From positions 1 to 32,197 of IMG/VR virus record IMGVR_UViG_3300034198_006241: a stretch of 32,197 nt of DNA; one strand, 5' to 3'. Positions 8,074-15,817 of the stretch are shown here, one piece after another. Source of the stretch: a virus. The notes beneath the pieces were generated by a model. The model saw only the letters and a list, made by a program, of their open reading frames with translations, ran no database searches and had not been told where the DNA came from. Within the stretch, counting starts at the first letter, position 1; each line of letters opens with the position of its first letter. The position numbers and the translations under genes are program-made.

Positions 8074-9609
8074 TTAGATTGCCGCAGCAAATCCAATGTT
8101 TACAACTATGTTACGTGCTACGCCTACTGGCACAATCGTAATAGTAACAACCACCTCAGATGTAGCAAGTACATCTTGTGAAGGGTCAATAGTTACGTTA
8201 TATGCACTCACTTCCGTATCTCTAACCATCTGGTCAAGATTAGGGCGAGCCGATGCAGTCAATATAGCTATTGTGTTATCAGTCATTGTACCGTCAGAGT
8301 TCAAAACCAACGGGCTATTAAGTTTAGGCAGTAGTGAAGAATATACACCCCTGATTGCTTTGTCTATCGTTCTATTATTTTCGATATACGCATAATCGCT
8401 AGTAGTAGCAATAGCCGTATGGCTATCATTCCACCATGATCCATTAAGACCTACACGCTTAGTAAGGAATATGTAACGATAATTATTCAATGTGCTTAAC
8501 AATGAACTTGATATACTTGTGTATAAATTACCGTTAGCAAATGCCGCTATTTCACACTCTGTACCATTCGATACATCATACCTTTCAATCCATGCAATAC
8601 TGTCAGAAACTTTCGATAGACTAACAGTACCAAGCAAAGCACCGATATTAGTAATTGAGAAACCAGAAGTAACATACAAATCAGCACCAAACCCGTTACC
8701 ATCTTGTGATATGTTTACAGATACAGCTTCGTTAGTAGATGTAGCTAAATTATTTAATGTACTAAGGTCAGATATAGCCTTAATATTCGCAGCGTATACA
8801 AATGACAATGGCATATGTAAGGCATCTAATGCTTCTGCCTGAACTTGTAATGCTGTTGTGTCAGACACTACGTTAGCCGCTGTGCGTGCTGCTGTATTAT
8901 ATACCGCAAGCTGACGGATAGAACCGTTAGCGTATGTTTGCATAGTCGCTACTTCGGCAAAGTCATAAGTACTTGGCACAGGGAATACACCCACATACAA
9001 ATTGCCTTGCGGCTGTATTCTGAAATACTCACTAATATGATAATGCAATGGTGCAAGTTTAGAAGCCGCACCACCCGAAAATTGAGTAAGTGTACCTGCA
9101 AAAGCACCTGTCTTTGTTATAGCTATTGGAGTGCCGCTGTTAAGCGCAACGCCTAAGCCTGTTCGTGCTGTTATAGTAAGTGTTGCAGTAGCAAATGAAG
9201 CACTAAAACCATGCGTTAAAGTACCTGCATTGATAACCGCAGCCCATGCAGCACCCTGTAAAGCAATCGTGGTATCTGACGATGCTACGGTATATGTACC
9301 TAAGTCAACAACTTCAGTACCGCTATTCTTAGTCGGTATTGTTATTGTCGCATTAATAGTATCACCTGTATTGCCCTTCGTAGTGATAAGGTATGTACCA
9401 GTAGCGGCTGTTTCATCAGAATAGGTATCAACTATCCCAAGATCTTCAGCACCTTGAATGCTGAATACTTGTTTTACTTTGTTACTTGAATTAAAGCCAG
9501 AAGGATAGGCACTTGAGAAATACAACAAGCCTGATATGTAATCTTCGCCTGGTAATGCTCTACCTAAACCGCCCTGACCTTTAACAAAAGTAATATCGTT
9601 AAGAGCCAT
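8074..9609 (-). CDS. Contractile tail sheath protein
   Basis: The 511-residue protein begins with an N-terminal arm (ITFVKGQGGLGRALPGEDYISGLLYFSS) like the DUF2586/Mu gpL-type sheath family, and its C-terminal half contains an IDKAIRGVYSSLLPKLNSPL segment and a strand-rich end, the regions that make up the conserved inter-subunit mesh. A Thr/Ala-rich beta domain at about residues 70-180 looks like an Ig-like surface insertion. Sheath followed directly by tube fixes the phage as contractile-tailed. It overlaps the upstream small gene by 1 nt. Confidence 0.85.
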   Translation of the reverse strand: MALNDITFVKGQGGLGRALPGEDYISGLLYFSSAYPSGFNSSNKVKQVFSIQGAEDLGIVDTYSDETAATGTYLITTKGNTGDTINATITIPTKNSGTEVVDLGTYTVASSDTTIALQGAAWAAVINAGTLTHGFSASFATATLTITARTGLGVALNSGTPIAITKTGAFAGTLTQFSGGAASKLAPLHYHISEYFRIQPQGNLYVGVFPVPSTYDFAEVATMQTYANGSIRQLAVYNTAARTAANVVSDTTALQVQAEALDALHMPLSFVYAANIKAISDLSTLNNLATSTNEAVSVNISQDGNGFGADLYVTSGFSITNIGALLGTVSLSKVSDSIAWIERYDVSNGTECEIAAFANGNLYTSISSSLLSTLNNYRYIFLTKRVGLNGSWWNDSHTAIATTSDYAYIENNRTIDKAIRGVYSSLLPKLNSPLVLNSDGTMTDNTIAILTASARPNLDQMVRDTEVSAYNVTIDPSQDVLATSEVVVTITIVPVGVARNIVVNIGFAAAI

Positions 9610-9803
9610 TATTTTTTATTTTTACGACGTGAATTGTCTTGTATTTCTTCTTCAGCAACAACAGGCTTAACAGTACTTAATGCTTCTGCCCTTGTTACTT
9701 TCTTAGCCCCTGCGATAGGGTTTATGTAATAGTCGTTATCTATCACATAAACCGCATCAGCATTAGGGTTAACCACTTGAAAAAAGTGCTTTATATTTTC
9801 CAT
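9609..9803 (-). CDS. Small hypothetical protein between secreted protein and sheath
   Basis: I place the start at the ATG at 9803-9801, which overlaps the TAA of the upstream gene (TAATG) and gives 64 residues; an upstream in-frame ATG at 9833 would add ten residues but overlaps the previous gene by 31 nt. The protein has an acidic stretch (VVAEEEIQD) and a very basic C-terminus (RRKNKK). No family is recognised. By position it could be a head-tail joining or minor virion component. Confidence 0.55.
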   Translation of the reverse strand: MENIKHFFQVVNPNADAVYVIDNDYYINPIAGAKKVTRAEALSTVKPVVAEEEIQDNSRRKNKK

Positions 9804-10228
9804 TATTGAACTACTCTTGATTGTTCTACCCATTTAGTACCATCAAATACAAGGCACACCACAGCACGACCGTTGCTTGATAGCGTAGCCGTACCTGCTG
9901 TAAGTAGATTTGTACCGATGAACTTCACTATCTTACCGCTTGTGCCTGTAACAACCAACTTGATACAATCACCATAGTAAGATGTAGCCGTTGAACCGAC
10001 CTTAATAGTAGTGCTATCAACCGCAGCCAGAGCGTAATACGCTGTAAACGCATTCGGTTTGATACTTAATGTATCGTTACCTGCCGCATCGGTCAAAGTT
10101 GTTTTAGTCAAATACAGCGCACGATATGTACGGTCTTCGTTCTTAGCTGTGCCGAAACGAGGAGATGTAGACTGCGCACTTGCTGCCATCGCAACAAGTA
10201 CACAGATTATAGTTAATATATTTTTCAT
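9803..10228 (-). CDS. Signal-peptide-bearing beta-rich protein between capsid and sheath genes
   Basis: Residues 1-19 (MKNILTIICVLVAMAASAQ) form a strong Sec signal peptide with an AQ cleavage end. The 120-residue mature part is Thr/Ala/Gly-rich and ends with a FDGTKWVEQ motif resembling the C-terminal DGTxW element of phage fibre and decoration proteins. It lies 23 nt downstream of the major capsid gene, exactly where head decoration proteins are usually encoded. A decoration or fibre-like role is inferred from position; the export signal argues that it is translocated, at least in part. Confidence 0.6.
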   Translation of the reverse strand: MKNILTIICVLVAMAASAQSTSPRFGTAKNEDRTYRALYLTKTTLTDAAGNDTLSIKPNAFTAYYALAAVDSTTIKVGSTATSYYGDCIKLVVTGTSGKIVKFIGTNLLTAGTATLSSNGRAVVCLVFDGTKWVEQSRVVQ

Positions 10229-10251
10229 TTTACGTTTTATATTTTAAAAGA

Positions 10252-11262
10252 TTAAGCTGTAAAATCAGATGCAACCAAAGTTGTATATAAGAATACTTGA
10301 TCAGAGAAGCCATACTGAACGTCATATTTCATAAGACCTTTCAGGAAGAATAATTCTGAGTTATTCTGTAAACGCATTAATTGCAATTGGTTATCTTCTG
10401 TTGAGTTCATACCTATATACAGGTTAGAACTTGGGTCCATTAAACCTTCACAGAAAAGGATAGTATTATCAGGGAAACCTGCCAAAGGCACAACCTCATA
10501 ACCTTTATACAGGTTAATACCTTTATCGGTAGTGTTAACACCTTTGTAAGTTTGTGATGTAGTCAAGAATGTATGATAGATTTGCTCAGTTGCAGTTGAA
10601 ACAAAGAACTTCATACGCTCGTAACGTGATGCACGAGTGATAAGTGCTTTTTTGTTTGCAGCTACACTTGACAACAAAGCATCGAAAGCCTCTGCAATGT
10701 TCTTATAAGAGCCAGTTGTTGCACCCGCTGTTAAAGGCAATGGGCTTGCAATTGAATATACTGAGCTGTCATTTACGAATTTCTTCATGAAACCATCGAA
10801 AAAACATATTTGACCGTTACCTGAAGAGCCTGGAGTTGCTGTGTAAGCAGTTGAAGCCATCCATATACCTGTTTCGATTTGTTCAAACATACGGTTCAAC
10901 CCGATTTGTATCATGTAGTTTTCAGCAGTTACAGGCAATTCACGAGCCAACAAAGTTGGGCTAAGTTGCTCAGCCAACCAATGTTGTTCAAAATCACGAG
11001 GGTTAAACTCGGTGTACAACATTAAGTCTTGTGGTTCTAATACACGACCGTCGATTGTGTATGTGCCGCTTGATGTTGGTGTAGCTTGGCGTGATTGCAA
11101 AGGATTAGAGAAATCCACACGCCCGATTGTGTGCTTCTTCTTGATACCATCCTGAACATATACTGCACCTTTTTGTACAGTGTCCATGCCGAAAGTGGCA
11201 GGTAACCAGAAGTAACTTGCGAAGGTACCTGCCCACGAGGTATCATTAATTACTAAAGACAT
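10252..11262 (-). CDS. Major capsid protein (HK97 fold, inferred)
   Basis: The 336-residue protein sits directly behind the protease/scaffold gene (2-nt gap), the canonical position of the major capsid. It has an N-terminal arm, an extended region (GRVLEPQDLMLYTEFNPRDFEQHW), a helix-rich central part (ENYMIQIGLNRMFEQIETGIW; IAEAFDALLSSVAANKKALITRASRYERMKFFV) and a C-terminal NTILFCEG...SNLYIGMN segment, as in HK97-fold capsid proteins of Bacteroidota phages. There is no obvious cleaved delta domain, consistent with a separate scaffold on the protease gene. Confidence 0.8.
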   Translation of the reverse strand: MSLVINDTSWAGTFASYFWLPATFGMDTVQKGAVYVQDGIKKKHTIGRVDFSNPLQSRQATPTSSGTYTIDGRVLEPQDLMLYTEFNPRDFEQHWLAEQLSPTLLARELPVTAENYMIQIGLNRMFEQIETGIWMASTAYTATPGSSGNGQICFFDGFMKKFVNDSSVYSIASPLPLTAGATTGSYKNIAEAFDALLSSVAANKKALITRASRYERMKFFVSTATEQIYHTFLTTSQTYKGVNTTDKGINLYKGYEVVPLAGFPDNTILFCEGLMDPSSNLYIGMNSTEDNQLQLMRLQNNSELFFLKGLMKYDVQYGFSDQVFLYTTLVASDFTA

Positions 11263-11264
11263 AT

Positions 11265-11720
11265 CTATTTATTGTTTTTTTTGTGTTTATTAATAAGTTG
11301 TGCCATCAGGCTTGCCGCACTTGTCGGCATACCGTCTGTTTTGGTTGCGTTTGATGTTTCAATAATTACCGCTGTTTTGTTTACTGCGATACTATCAAGC
11401 ATTGATTTAGTAGCTTCAAAGTTTGCTATTGCTTGGTTTTTCCAAGTGGCTATAACTTCAGCTTTATTTTCTACCTTGCCCGCTTCAACCGCTTCATTAA
11501 CAAGTACATCGGCTTGTGCTTCTTTTGCAGTAGCTTCAACTGCTGCATTTTCATTTTCCATTTTAGCAATACGAGCCTTTAAGGCTTCGTTTTCTTCTAT
11601 TGCAGCTTCGAGGTTATTTTTAACTTCGGCTGCTTTGTTTTCAATAGCTGATATGGCTTCGCAAACGCTATCCTCAGACGCATCTTGTACCAAGCCCAAC
11701 TTGTTTGTTACTTTTATCAT
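11265..11720 (-). CDS. Putative nested scaffold protein from internal start
   Basis: Met208 of the protease-scaffold gene starts a segment MIKVTNKLGL that looks like a natural protein N-terminus and is preceded by an A/T-rich leader (AATAAAACAAAA before ATG) like genuine starts elsewhere in this genome. Translation from here would give a 151-residue, coiled-coil scaffold without the protease domain, analogous to lambda Nu3 inside gene C. This is an inference from sequence look and family precedent, not proof of an internal start. Confidence 0.35.
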   Translation of the reverse strand: MIKVTNKLGLVQDASEDSVCEAISAIENKAAEVKNNLEAAIEENEALKARIAKMENENAAVEATAKEAQADVLVNEAVEAGKVENKAEVIATWKNQAIANFEATKSMLDSIAVNKTAVIIETSNATKTDGMPTSAASLMAQLINKHKKNNK

Positions 11721-12341
11721 TTTTGTTTTATTTAATGAACTGTTTAGTATCTTATTTGCATAACTCCAAGCATCACGAGCCGACATAGATGATAACCTGC
11801 GTTTATTCATATCACCACTTTTAGTTATCTCATCACACATACCATATTGCATACATTCATCAGCATTTAACCAACTTTCCTCACTCATCATGTTACTAAC
11901 CTCATCGTAAGACTTGCTGCAACGGTTACTTATCATAGTGGTGATGCTGTTAGTAAACGCTTCAAGCCCTCTATCCTCTGTGCCACTTTCTAAATATGGC
12001 TTATGCATCATTAGGATAGCATAATCATTCATGTAACGCTTACGACCTGCTAGGAATATCCACCCTGCTGTTGAAGCCGCCACCCCTACGTTGTAGGTAT
12101 CTACTTTAGTTTTGGTTCTTAGGATAGCATTATAAATATTCATGCCATCCATGACGTTACCGCCTACGCTGTTAATCCAAACTTGAATGCGTTTTTTACC
12201 CATACCGTCAAGAGCCAGTAATTCATTAGCGAACTGGTCGCCCAATACGCCTATATTCCCTGCCTCATCTATGCCGATATGCTTGTCTATAAGCATTATC
12301 GGCTCATCTGCTAACTCGTCAATAGTATAGTTAAAGTACAT
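11265..12341 (-). CDS. ClpP-like prohead protease with C-terminal scaffold domain
   Basis: Residues 1-200 match the S14/ClpP-type prohead protease: a VWINSVGGNVMDGMNIYNAI block, the nucleophile region GVAASTAGW (Ser90), a MMHKPY block with His113 and a NADEC segment near residue 160 for the acid. Residues 215-280 are a long Glu/Lys/Ala coiled coil typical of internal scaffolds, and the C-terminus is basic. The gene therefore fuses protease and scaffold, as in lambda C/Nu3. An 8-bp inverted repeat overlaps the start codon. It lies just upstream of the major capsid gene. Confidence 0.85.
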   Translation of the reverse strand: MYFNYTIDELADEPIMLIDKHIGIDEAGNIGVLGDQFANELLALDGMGKKRIQVWINSVGGNVMDGMNIYNAILRTKTKVDTYNVGVAASTAGWIFLAGRKRYMNDYAILMMHKPYLESGTEDRGLEAFTNSITTMISNRCSKSYDEVSNMMSEESWLNADECMQYGMCDEITKSGDMNKRRLSSMSARDAWSYANKILNSSLNKTKMIKVTNKLGLVQDASEDSVCEAISAIENKAAEVKNNLEAAIEENEALKARIAKMENENAAVEATAKEAQADVLVNEAVEAGKVENKAEVIATWKNQAIANFEATKSMLDSIAVNKTAVIIETSNATKTDGMPTSAASLMAQLINKHKKNNK

Positions 12342-12362
12342 TAGTATAAAATTGATACTAAT
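12340..12362 (-). promoter_or_regulatory. Inverted repeat enclosing the protease start codon
   Basis: ATTAGTAT at 12340-12347 and ATACTAAT at 12355-12362 are perfect 8-bp inverted arms with a 7-nt loop. In the minus-strand transcript the first bases of the AUG of the protease gene fall within the stem, so it could limit translation, or it could be a protein-binding operator in DNA. Confidence 0.4.
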
Positions 12363-12400
12363 ATTTAGGTGATATATAATAGTGGTACTACCTTTTTAGG

Positions 12401-12408
12401 TATATTTG
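12401..12408 (+). promoter_or_regulatory. Bacteroidota -7 box for the plus-strand gene at 12413
   Basis: TATATTTG matches the TAnnTTTG -7 consensus and lies five bases before the ATG at 12413. Transcription would begin at or next to the start codon, giving a leaderless or nearly leaderless mRNA. No clear TTTG -33 element is visible at the expected distance. Confidence 0.5.
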
Positions 12409-12412
12409 TAAC

Positions 12413-12655
12413 ATGCAAACGGATATAAAAAATATTATGTTAGCCAAGTACAGGCAGCTTGAGGATAGCATTATTTACAACGCTATTGCGGCACACTTAA
12501 AACGTGATTTAAATCAGGGTGATGTGGCTGTAATTCGAAAGGTATTCAAATACAAGTCAAAGACGAAATACGCCCTGTATTATGAGGATAAGCACATCGG
12601 GGATATTAAGCTATCCAAAACAAGGATAACATTTAAGGGGGTACGGGTTCTATAA
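12413..12655 (+). CDS. Plus-strand 80-residue hypothetical protein (moron-like)
   Basis: This is the only convincing plus-strand gene inside the minus-strand late region. It encodes a basic 80-residue protein (KYRQLEDSIIYNAIAAHLKRDL, then a beta-rich YKSKTKYALYYEDKHIGDIKLSKTRITFKG end). No family is recognised. A consensus -7 box sits immediately upstream, so it can be expressed independently of the late operon, for example in a lysogen or early in infection. It is convergent with the small RHH-like gene. Placement between structural modules with its own promoter resembles moron genes. Confidence 0.6.
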   Translation: MQTDIKNIMLAKYRQLEDSIIYNAIAAHLKRDLNQGDVAVIRKVFKYKSKTKYALYYEDKHIGDIKLSKTRITFKGVRVL

Positions 12656-12752
12656 TGAAGTTTTATGTTAAGTAGGCGCACAACGCTAACGCACATGGCA
12701 AACCTACGTTAGACACAATATGCATTATAGATACTCATGGCAAGATCACCAC

Positions 12753-12779
12753 CAAAAATAAAAGGGAGTAGAAACTCCC
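12753..12779 (-). terminator. Intrinsic terminator, minus strand
   Basis: A 6-bp stem GGGAGT/ACTCCC (12764-12779) with a 4-nt loop is followed, reading the minus strand, by TTTTATTTTT (12763-12754). It lies 6 nt after the stop of the RHH-like gene, so it would end the portal-to-baseplate transcript before the capsid genes. The T tract itself contains a TATTTTTG sequence (12760-12753) that also fits a -7 box, so a promoter for the downstream half could start here. Confidence 0.65.
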
Positions 12780-12785
12780 CTTACG

Positions 12786-12959
12786 CTATTGTTTACCCCT
12801 TATTATATTTTTGTCCGAAAGATATATTTTCAAAGCCTCACACATGACATGTGATTTGCTTTGCCCCGTTTGTCGGGCATAACTATTTAGCCGTTCTTTT
12901 AATACAGGGTGTGGGTATGCCTTTTCTACCCTTTGTGCTATTGTCTTCTTATCACTCAT
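12786..12959 (-). CDS. Small ribbon-helix-helix-like DNA-binding protein
   Basis: A short gene from ATG at 12959-12957 to TAG at 12788-12786 encodes 57 residues. The core VLKERLNSYARQTGQSKSHV followed by MCEALKIYLSDK has the size and pattern of the ribbon-helix-helix (CopG/Arc) fold: a short strand, helix A (ERLNSYARQTG), a Ser/Lys turn, and helix B (HVMCEALKIYL). It starts just 3 nt from the stop of the preceding fibre-like gene and is followed by a terminator. It may be a regulator of late genes or of the adjacent promoter; no toxin partner is visible on the same strand. Confidence 0.6.
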   Translation of the reverse strand: MSDKKTIAQRVEKAYPHPVLKERLNSYARQTGQSKSHVMCEALKIYLSDKNIIRGKQ

Positions 12960-12962
12960 ATA

Positions 12963-13787
12963 TTATAACCCGTAGATTGTTACCGATACTGTTTTGCTGC
13001 CAATCATAACGCCAACATACTCTAACTCAATTCTATATATTTGCGTAGTGGTTATTGAAGATGAATTACCGCCCGATGCATGTAGGTAAACTGCACCATT
13101 TTTAGGCTTGGCAATAATATATTGCTCTGAACCTGATACATTCACTACAAGCGTATCACCACTATTTATAGTTACAAATACCGTTTGCTTACAGCCTACT
13201 TTTGCGTTGGTTAAGTTAACATCAATTTGTGGCGCAGATGCCGCTGATGATACATAGAATTTCCTGTCAATTCTAAAATCAAATGTATAACTACCTGCAT
13301 ACGATGATAATGTAGAATATGCACCCGTAGCCATAGGTAAGCCCATAAAATTGGCATAATCGGCAATGCCTGAACCACTTGCCCCGCTTTCTATTTCTAC
13401 CTTCTCAATCTTGTGTACATTGGGTGTGCTGCCATCAGTCATAGTTACAGGGTCTGCCGTTGCGTCCGTAAAATAGGTAGTCTTAATGTTGCATACATAA
13501 GTATTACCACCACTCGGCACAGCTGTAGAGCCTTTAGCATCCATTAAGTACACTTTGCCATTGTAATACACGGCACCTGCGCTTACTGTATAGTTTCCAC
13601 CGCTTATAGTTACCAAACAACCGTATATCACATATACAGTAGTTGAAGGTGTGCCTAACCCTGCCGCATTACCTGATAATATCGCTGCAAATACTTCCTG
13701 ATAAGCACTTTGTAAATGCGACCATGTGCCTTTTTTGAATGGTTGTAGTGCCGTACTGGTTATAAAGCTATTATCTATTGATTTCAT
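12963..13787 (-). CDS. Tail fibre/baseplate-associated protein
   Basis: This 274-residue protein follows the baseplate J and I-like genes. The N-terminus (LQPFKKGTWSHLQSAYQEVFAAIL) resembles the baseplate-anchoring segment found in fibre proteins of Bacteroidota phages. The rest is Gly/Ser/Thr-rich beta structure with a repeated VYYNGKVYLMD-type strand pattern. It is probably a fibre or fibre connector. It begins 1 nt after the preceding stop and ends 3 nt from the RHH-like gene start. Confidence 0.55.
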   Translation of the reverse strand: MKSIDNSFITSTALQPFKKGTWSHLQSAYQEVFAAILSGNAAGLGTPSTTVYVIYGCLVTISGGNYTVSAGAVYYNGKVYLMDAKGSTAVPSGGNTYVCNIKTTYFTDATADPVTMTDGSTPNVHKIEKVEIESGASGSGIADYANFMGLPMATGAYSTLSSYAGSYTFDFRIDRKFYVSSAASAPQIDVNLTNAKVGCKQTVFVTINSGDTLVVNVSGSEQYIIAKPKNGAVYLHASGGNSSSITTTQIYRIELEYVGVMIGSKTVSVTIYGL

Positions 13788-13788
13788 A

Positions 13789-14430
13789 TTAGTATTGTAT
13801 TATGTCGTATGTTGCCTCAACGGCTATTATATTGTTTACAAATTGTTGTATATTCTCATCGCTTGTATATAAAGACGTAGGTATATTAATAGTGAAATCC
13901 ACATTTGATGTGTAGTTTATTGTATCACCCACAAAGCCGCTTGACGTATCATATCCTACTGCGCTTGCTTCCGTAGTGTCGCCTGTTACAAATGTTCTTA
14001 TTGTTGTGTTATTTTTAGTAATATATATATCACTCGTATTTGTCGGCTGCCTGAATGTACCACCAAACCATTTATTCAAAGCATACTCAAATACTAATTT
14101 TGTACTGTTGTATTTGATACGCTCATATACGCCTATATAGTTATCTTGTACCTTAATCCACCAGTCGCCATCGGTCAACGCATTTCCTGTGTTGCTTGCT
14201 TGCAAACTTTCATATACTGCCCTATCGCTTATAACCCTATCCTGATACCCGTACGTTGTAGCTCCGCTATATGCAGAATAGTTAGAGCCGTTCATAAAGT
14301 CCTCAAAGAAATTATCATTAGCCCAAACCATAGGCACAAGCTGTGATTTCATCCAAGCCTCATGCGATGGCAGCCTGTAATTAGGAGGCAGCATTTGTAT
14401 GGCAAAATCGTTATAGTCTGTGCTGTACAT
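13789..14430 (-). CDS. gpI-like baseplate / tail protein
   Basis: The 213-residue product starts MYSTDYNDFAIQMLPPNYRLP, similar in flavour to gpI proteins (LLPP) that follow gpJ in P2/Mu baseplates, and it overlaps the gpJ-like gene by one base. A central YGYQDRVISDRAVYESLQASN followed by DGDWWIKV looks like a small surface module of the kind used in bacteriophage fibres and wall-binding proteins. Role in linking baseplate wedge to fibre is inferred from order. Confidence 0.45.
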   Translation of the reverse strand: MYSTDYNDFAIQMLPPNYRLPSHEAWMKSQLVPMVWANDNFFEDFMNGSNYSAYSGATTYGYQDRVISDRAVYESLQASNTGNALTDGDWWIKVQDNYIGVYERIKYNSTKLVFEYALNKWFGGTFRQPTNTSDIYITKNNTTIRTFVTGDTTEASAVGYDTSSGFVGDTINYTSNVDFTINIPTSLYTSDENIQQFVNNIIAVEATYDIIQY

Positions 14431-15278
14431 TATTGGGCTATAAATGTTAATGTGTCTGCAAAAGTATCTCCGCTATTATCTTCCTGTATGATATACCCCG
14501 CTACCGTTTGCCAGTTACGGGCTATTAATGTATTGTTTTCTACCAATAAATACCTTTCATCGGCTATTGTCGCATCTGCCCTAGCACCTACATTGTTTAA
14601 TACTACGTCATTAACGCCTGCAACGCCACGTATGACTGTTTCCAAGTCGCTCACCAGTATTACGCCGTTGAATGTCAGATTTGCCATATACGCCTCAATA
14701 GCGGCTATTACGTTAGCTTCTATTACTGCGCTGTATTGCCCCTGATAATATACTTGAGCCGCTACGTATAATCTGTCAGGGTCTAAGCTGATAACCTGAT
14801 AATTTGCGTTTACGTTTCCTATGGTATCTATATAGCTTTGTGCCGCTGCTTTCTCTAATGATGTCAACGCTTCGGGTGTTGTGCCTTTAGCTACCTTTAT
14901 TTGCACTACGTTATATATCTGCCTGTTAACGCTGCATCGTGTTATGATTTGCATGGTACTATTAACGGTAGGATAATAATATGCAAATGTGCTTGTATTC
15001 AATTGCACTATCTGCGGTGTGGTAGCATCATATTGAAAATTGAACATTTGCGCTTGTACCCATGCGGCATTCCCTGCGGGTGCTGCATCTACTATTGCCT
15101 GTACGTTATCTTTCTCCAAACCCATTAACTGCTCGAAGGTAGCTTGTGCCGTTGCTACAATATATGCCCACAATCTCCATATAGCCCTACGGCTTGTAGA
15201 TGTAAGGCTGTTAAGGTCGTTTTCAGCTTCCTTTGCGGCTATAATGTTTTGATATATTTCTTCTATTGAGCGTGCCAT
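14430..15278 (-). CDS. Baseplate J-like protein (gpJ/gp47)
   Basis: The 282-residue protein has the gpJ layout: an N-terminal helical domain with RAIWRLWAYIVATAQATFEQLM, then the alternating segment (VQLNTSTFAYYYPTVNSTMQIITRCSVNR), and the C-terminal YVAAQVYYQGQ...VIAAIEAYMANLTFNGVILVSDLETVIRGVAGVNDV, which is the most conserved part of the family. It should form the baseplate wedge ring with the gp25-like protein. It is encoded far from gp25, on the other side of the capsid genes, which is an unusual gene order. Confidence 0.75.
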   Translation of the reverse strand: MARSIEEIYQNIIAAKEAENDLNSLTSTSRRAIWRLWAYIVATAQATFEQLMGLEKDNVQAIVDAAPAGNAAWVQAQMFNFQYDATTPQIVQLNTSTFAYYYPTVNSTMQIITRCSVNRQIYNVVQIKVAKGTTPEALTSLEKAAAQSYIDTIGNVNANYQVISLDPDRLYVAAQVYYQGQYSAVIEANVIAAIEAYMANLTFNGVILVSDLETVIRGVAGVNDVVLNNVGARADATIADERYLLVENNTLIARNWQTVAGYIIQEDNSGDTFADTLTFIAQ

Positions 15279-15817
15279 TATTTATTTTTTAAGAACGGGT
15301 TGGGATTATATCCGCCCGTTAATATTAATGTAGTCGGTGGTGTTGTTTCTATCCAATCGGTACTATCCGCATCATACGGGCTGCCTTTAGTATCTACAAA
15401 GCCCGCTTTAAATTCTACGATGTAGTGATATACATTTGTATGCTCATAATCTTGGTACTCCTGATTGTACATCAAGTTGCCAAAATTAGTGGGCTTTATT
15501 CCTGTTAAATATTTCTTTACCGCATCTCTATAATCAAATACATTTAAATTCTGGTCTAATGTGCCATCAGCCGCATCTAATTCAACGTGTACAATGTGTA
15601 TTCGTATAATGTAGTCAGTTTGCGTTATGCCTGCTGATAGATTTAATGTTTCGATTGGTTCAAGCTCTAAAAATGTCGCAGGGCAATTAAATGAATACCC
15701 CGAACCATCTACAAGCCTATTCGCATGGTCATTCCATATGGCAATGTAATTGAACTGCCCTGAATTAGTAAGGGCTGTTAGTATATCTTGTATGCCTTGC
15801 TTTATCAGGCTTGCCAT
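15278..15817 (-). CDS. Neck / tail terminator-like protein
   Basis: The 179-residue protein begins with a helix (LIKQGIQDILTAL) followed by a strand with YIAIWNDHANRL and a PATFLELEPIETLNL segment, a make-up resembling head-tail completion or tail terminator proteins of the gp37/gpU type. It overlaps the gpG-like gene upstream by 13 nt and gpJ by one base. The assignment depends mostly on position after gpG and before baseplate genes. Confidence 0.45.
   Translation of the reverse strand: MASLIKQGIQDILTALTNSGQFNYIAIWNDHANRLVDGSGYSFNCPATFLELEPIETLNLSAGITQTDYIIRIHIVHVELDAADGTLDQNLNVFDYRDAVKKYLTGIKPTNFGNLMYNQEYQDYEHTNVYHYIVEFKAGFVDTKGSPYDADSTDWIETTPPTTLILTGGYNPNPFLKNK

Noticed and set aside
12656-12785. 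Plus-strand short frames (MANLR, MHYRYSW) after the moron-like gene
   Set aside because: They are under 15 codons or run antisense through the terminator and RHH-like gene; nothing supports translation.
12413-12959. Toxin-antitoxin pair of the plus-strand gene and the RHH-like gene
   Set aside because: The two genes are convergent, not in one operon, and the plus-strand product has no toxin motif that I recognise.
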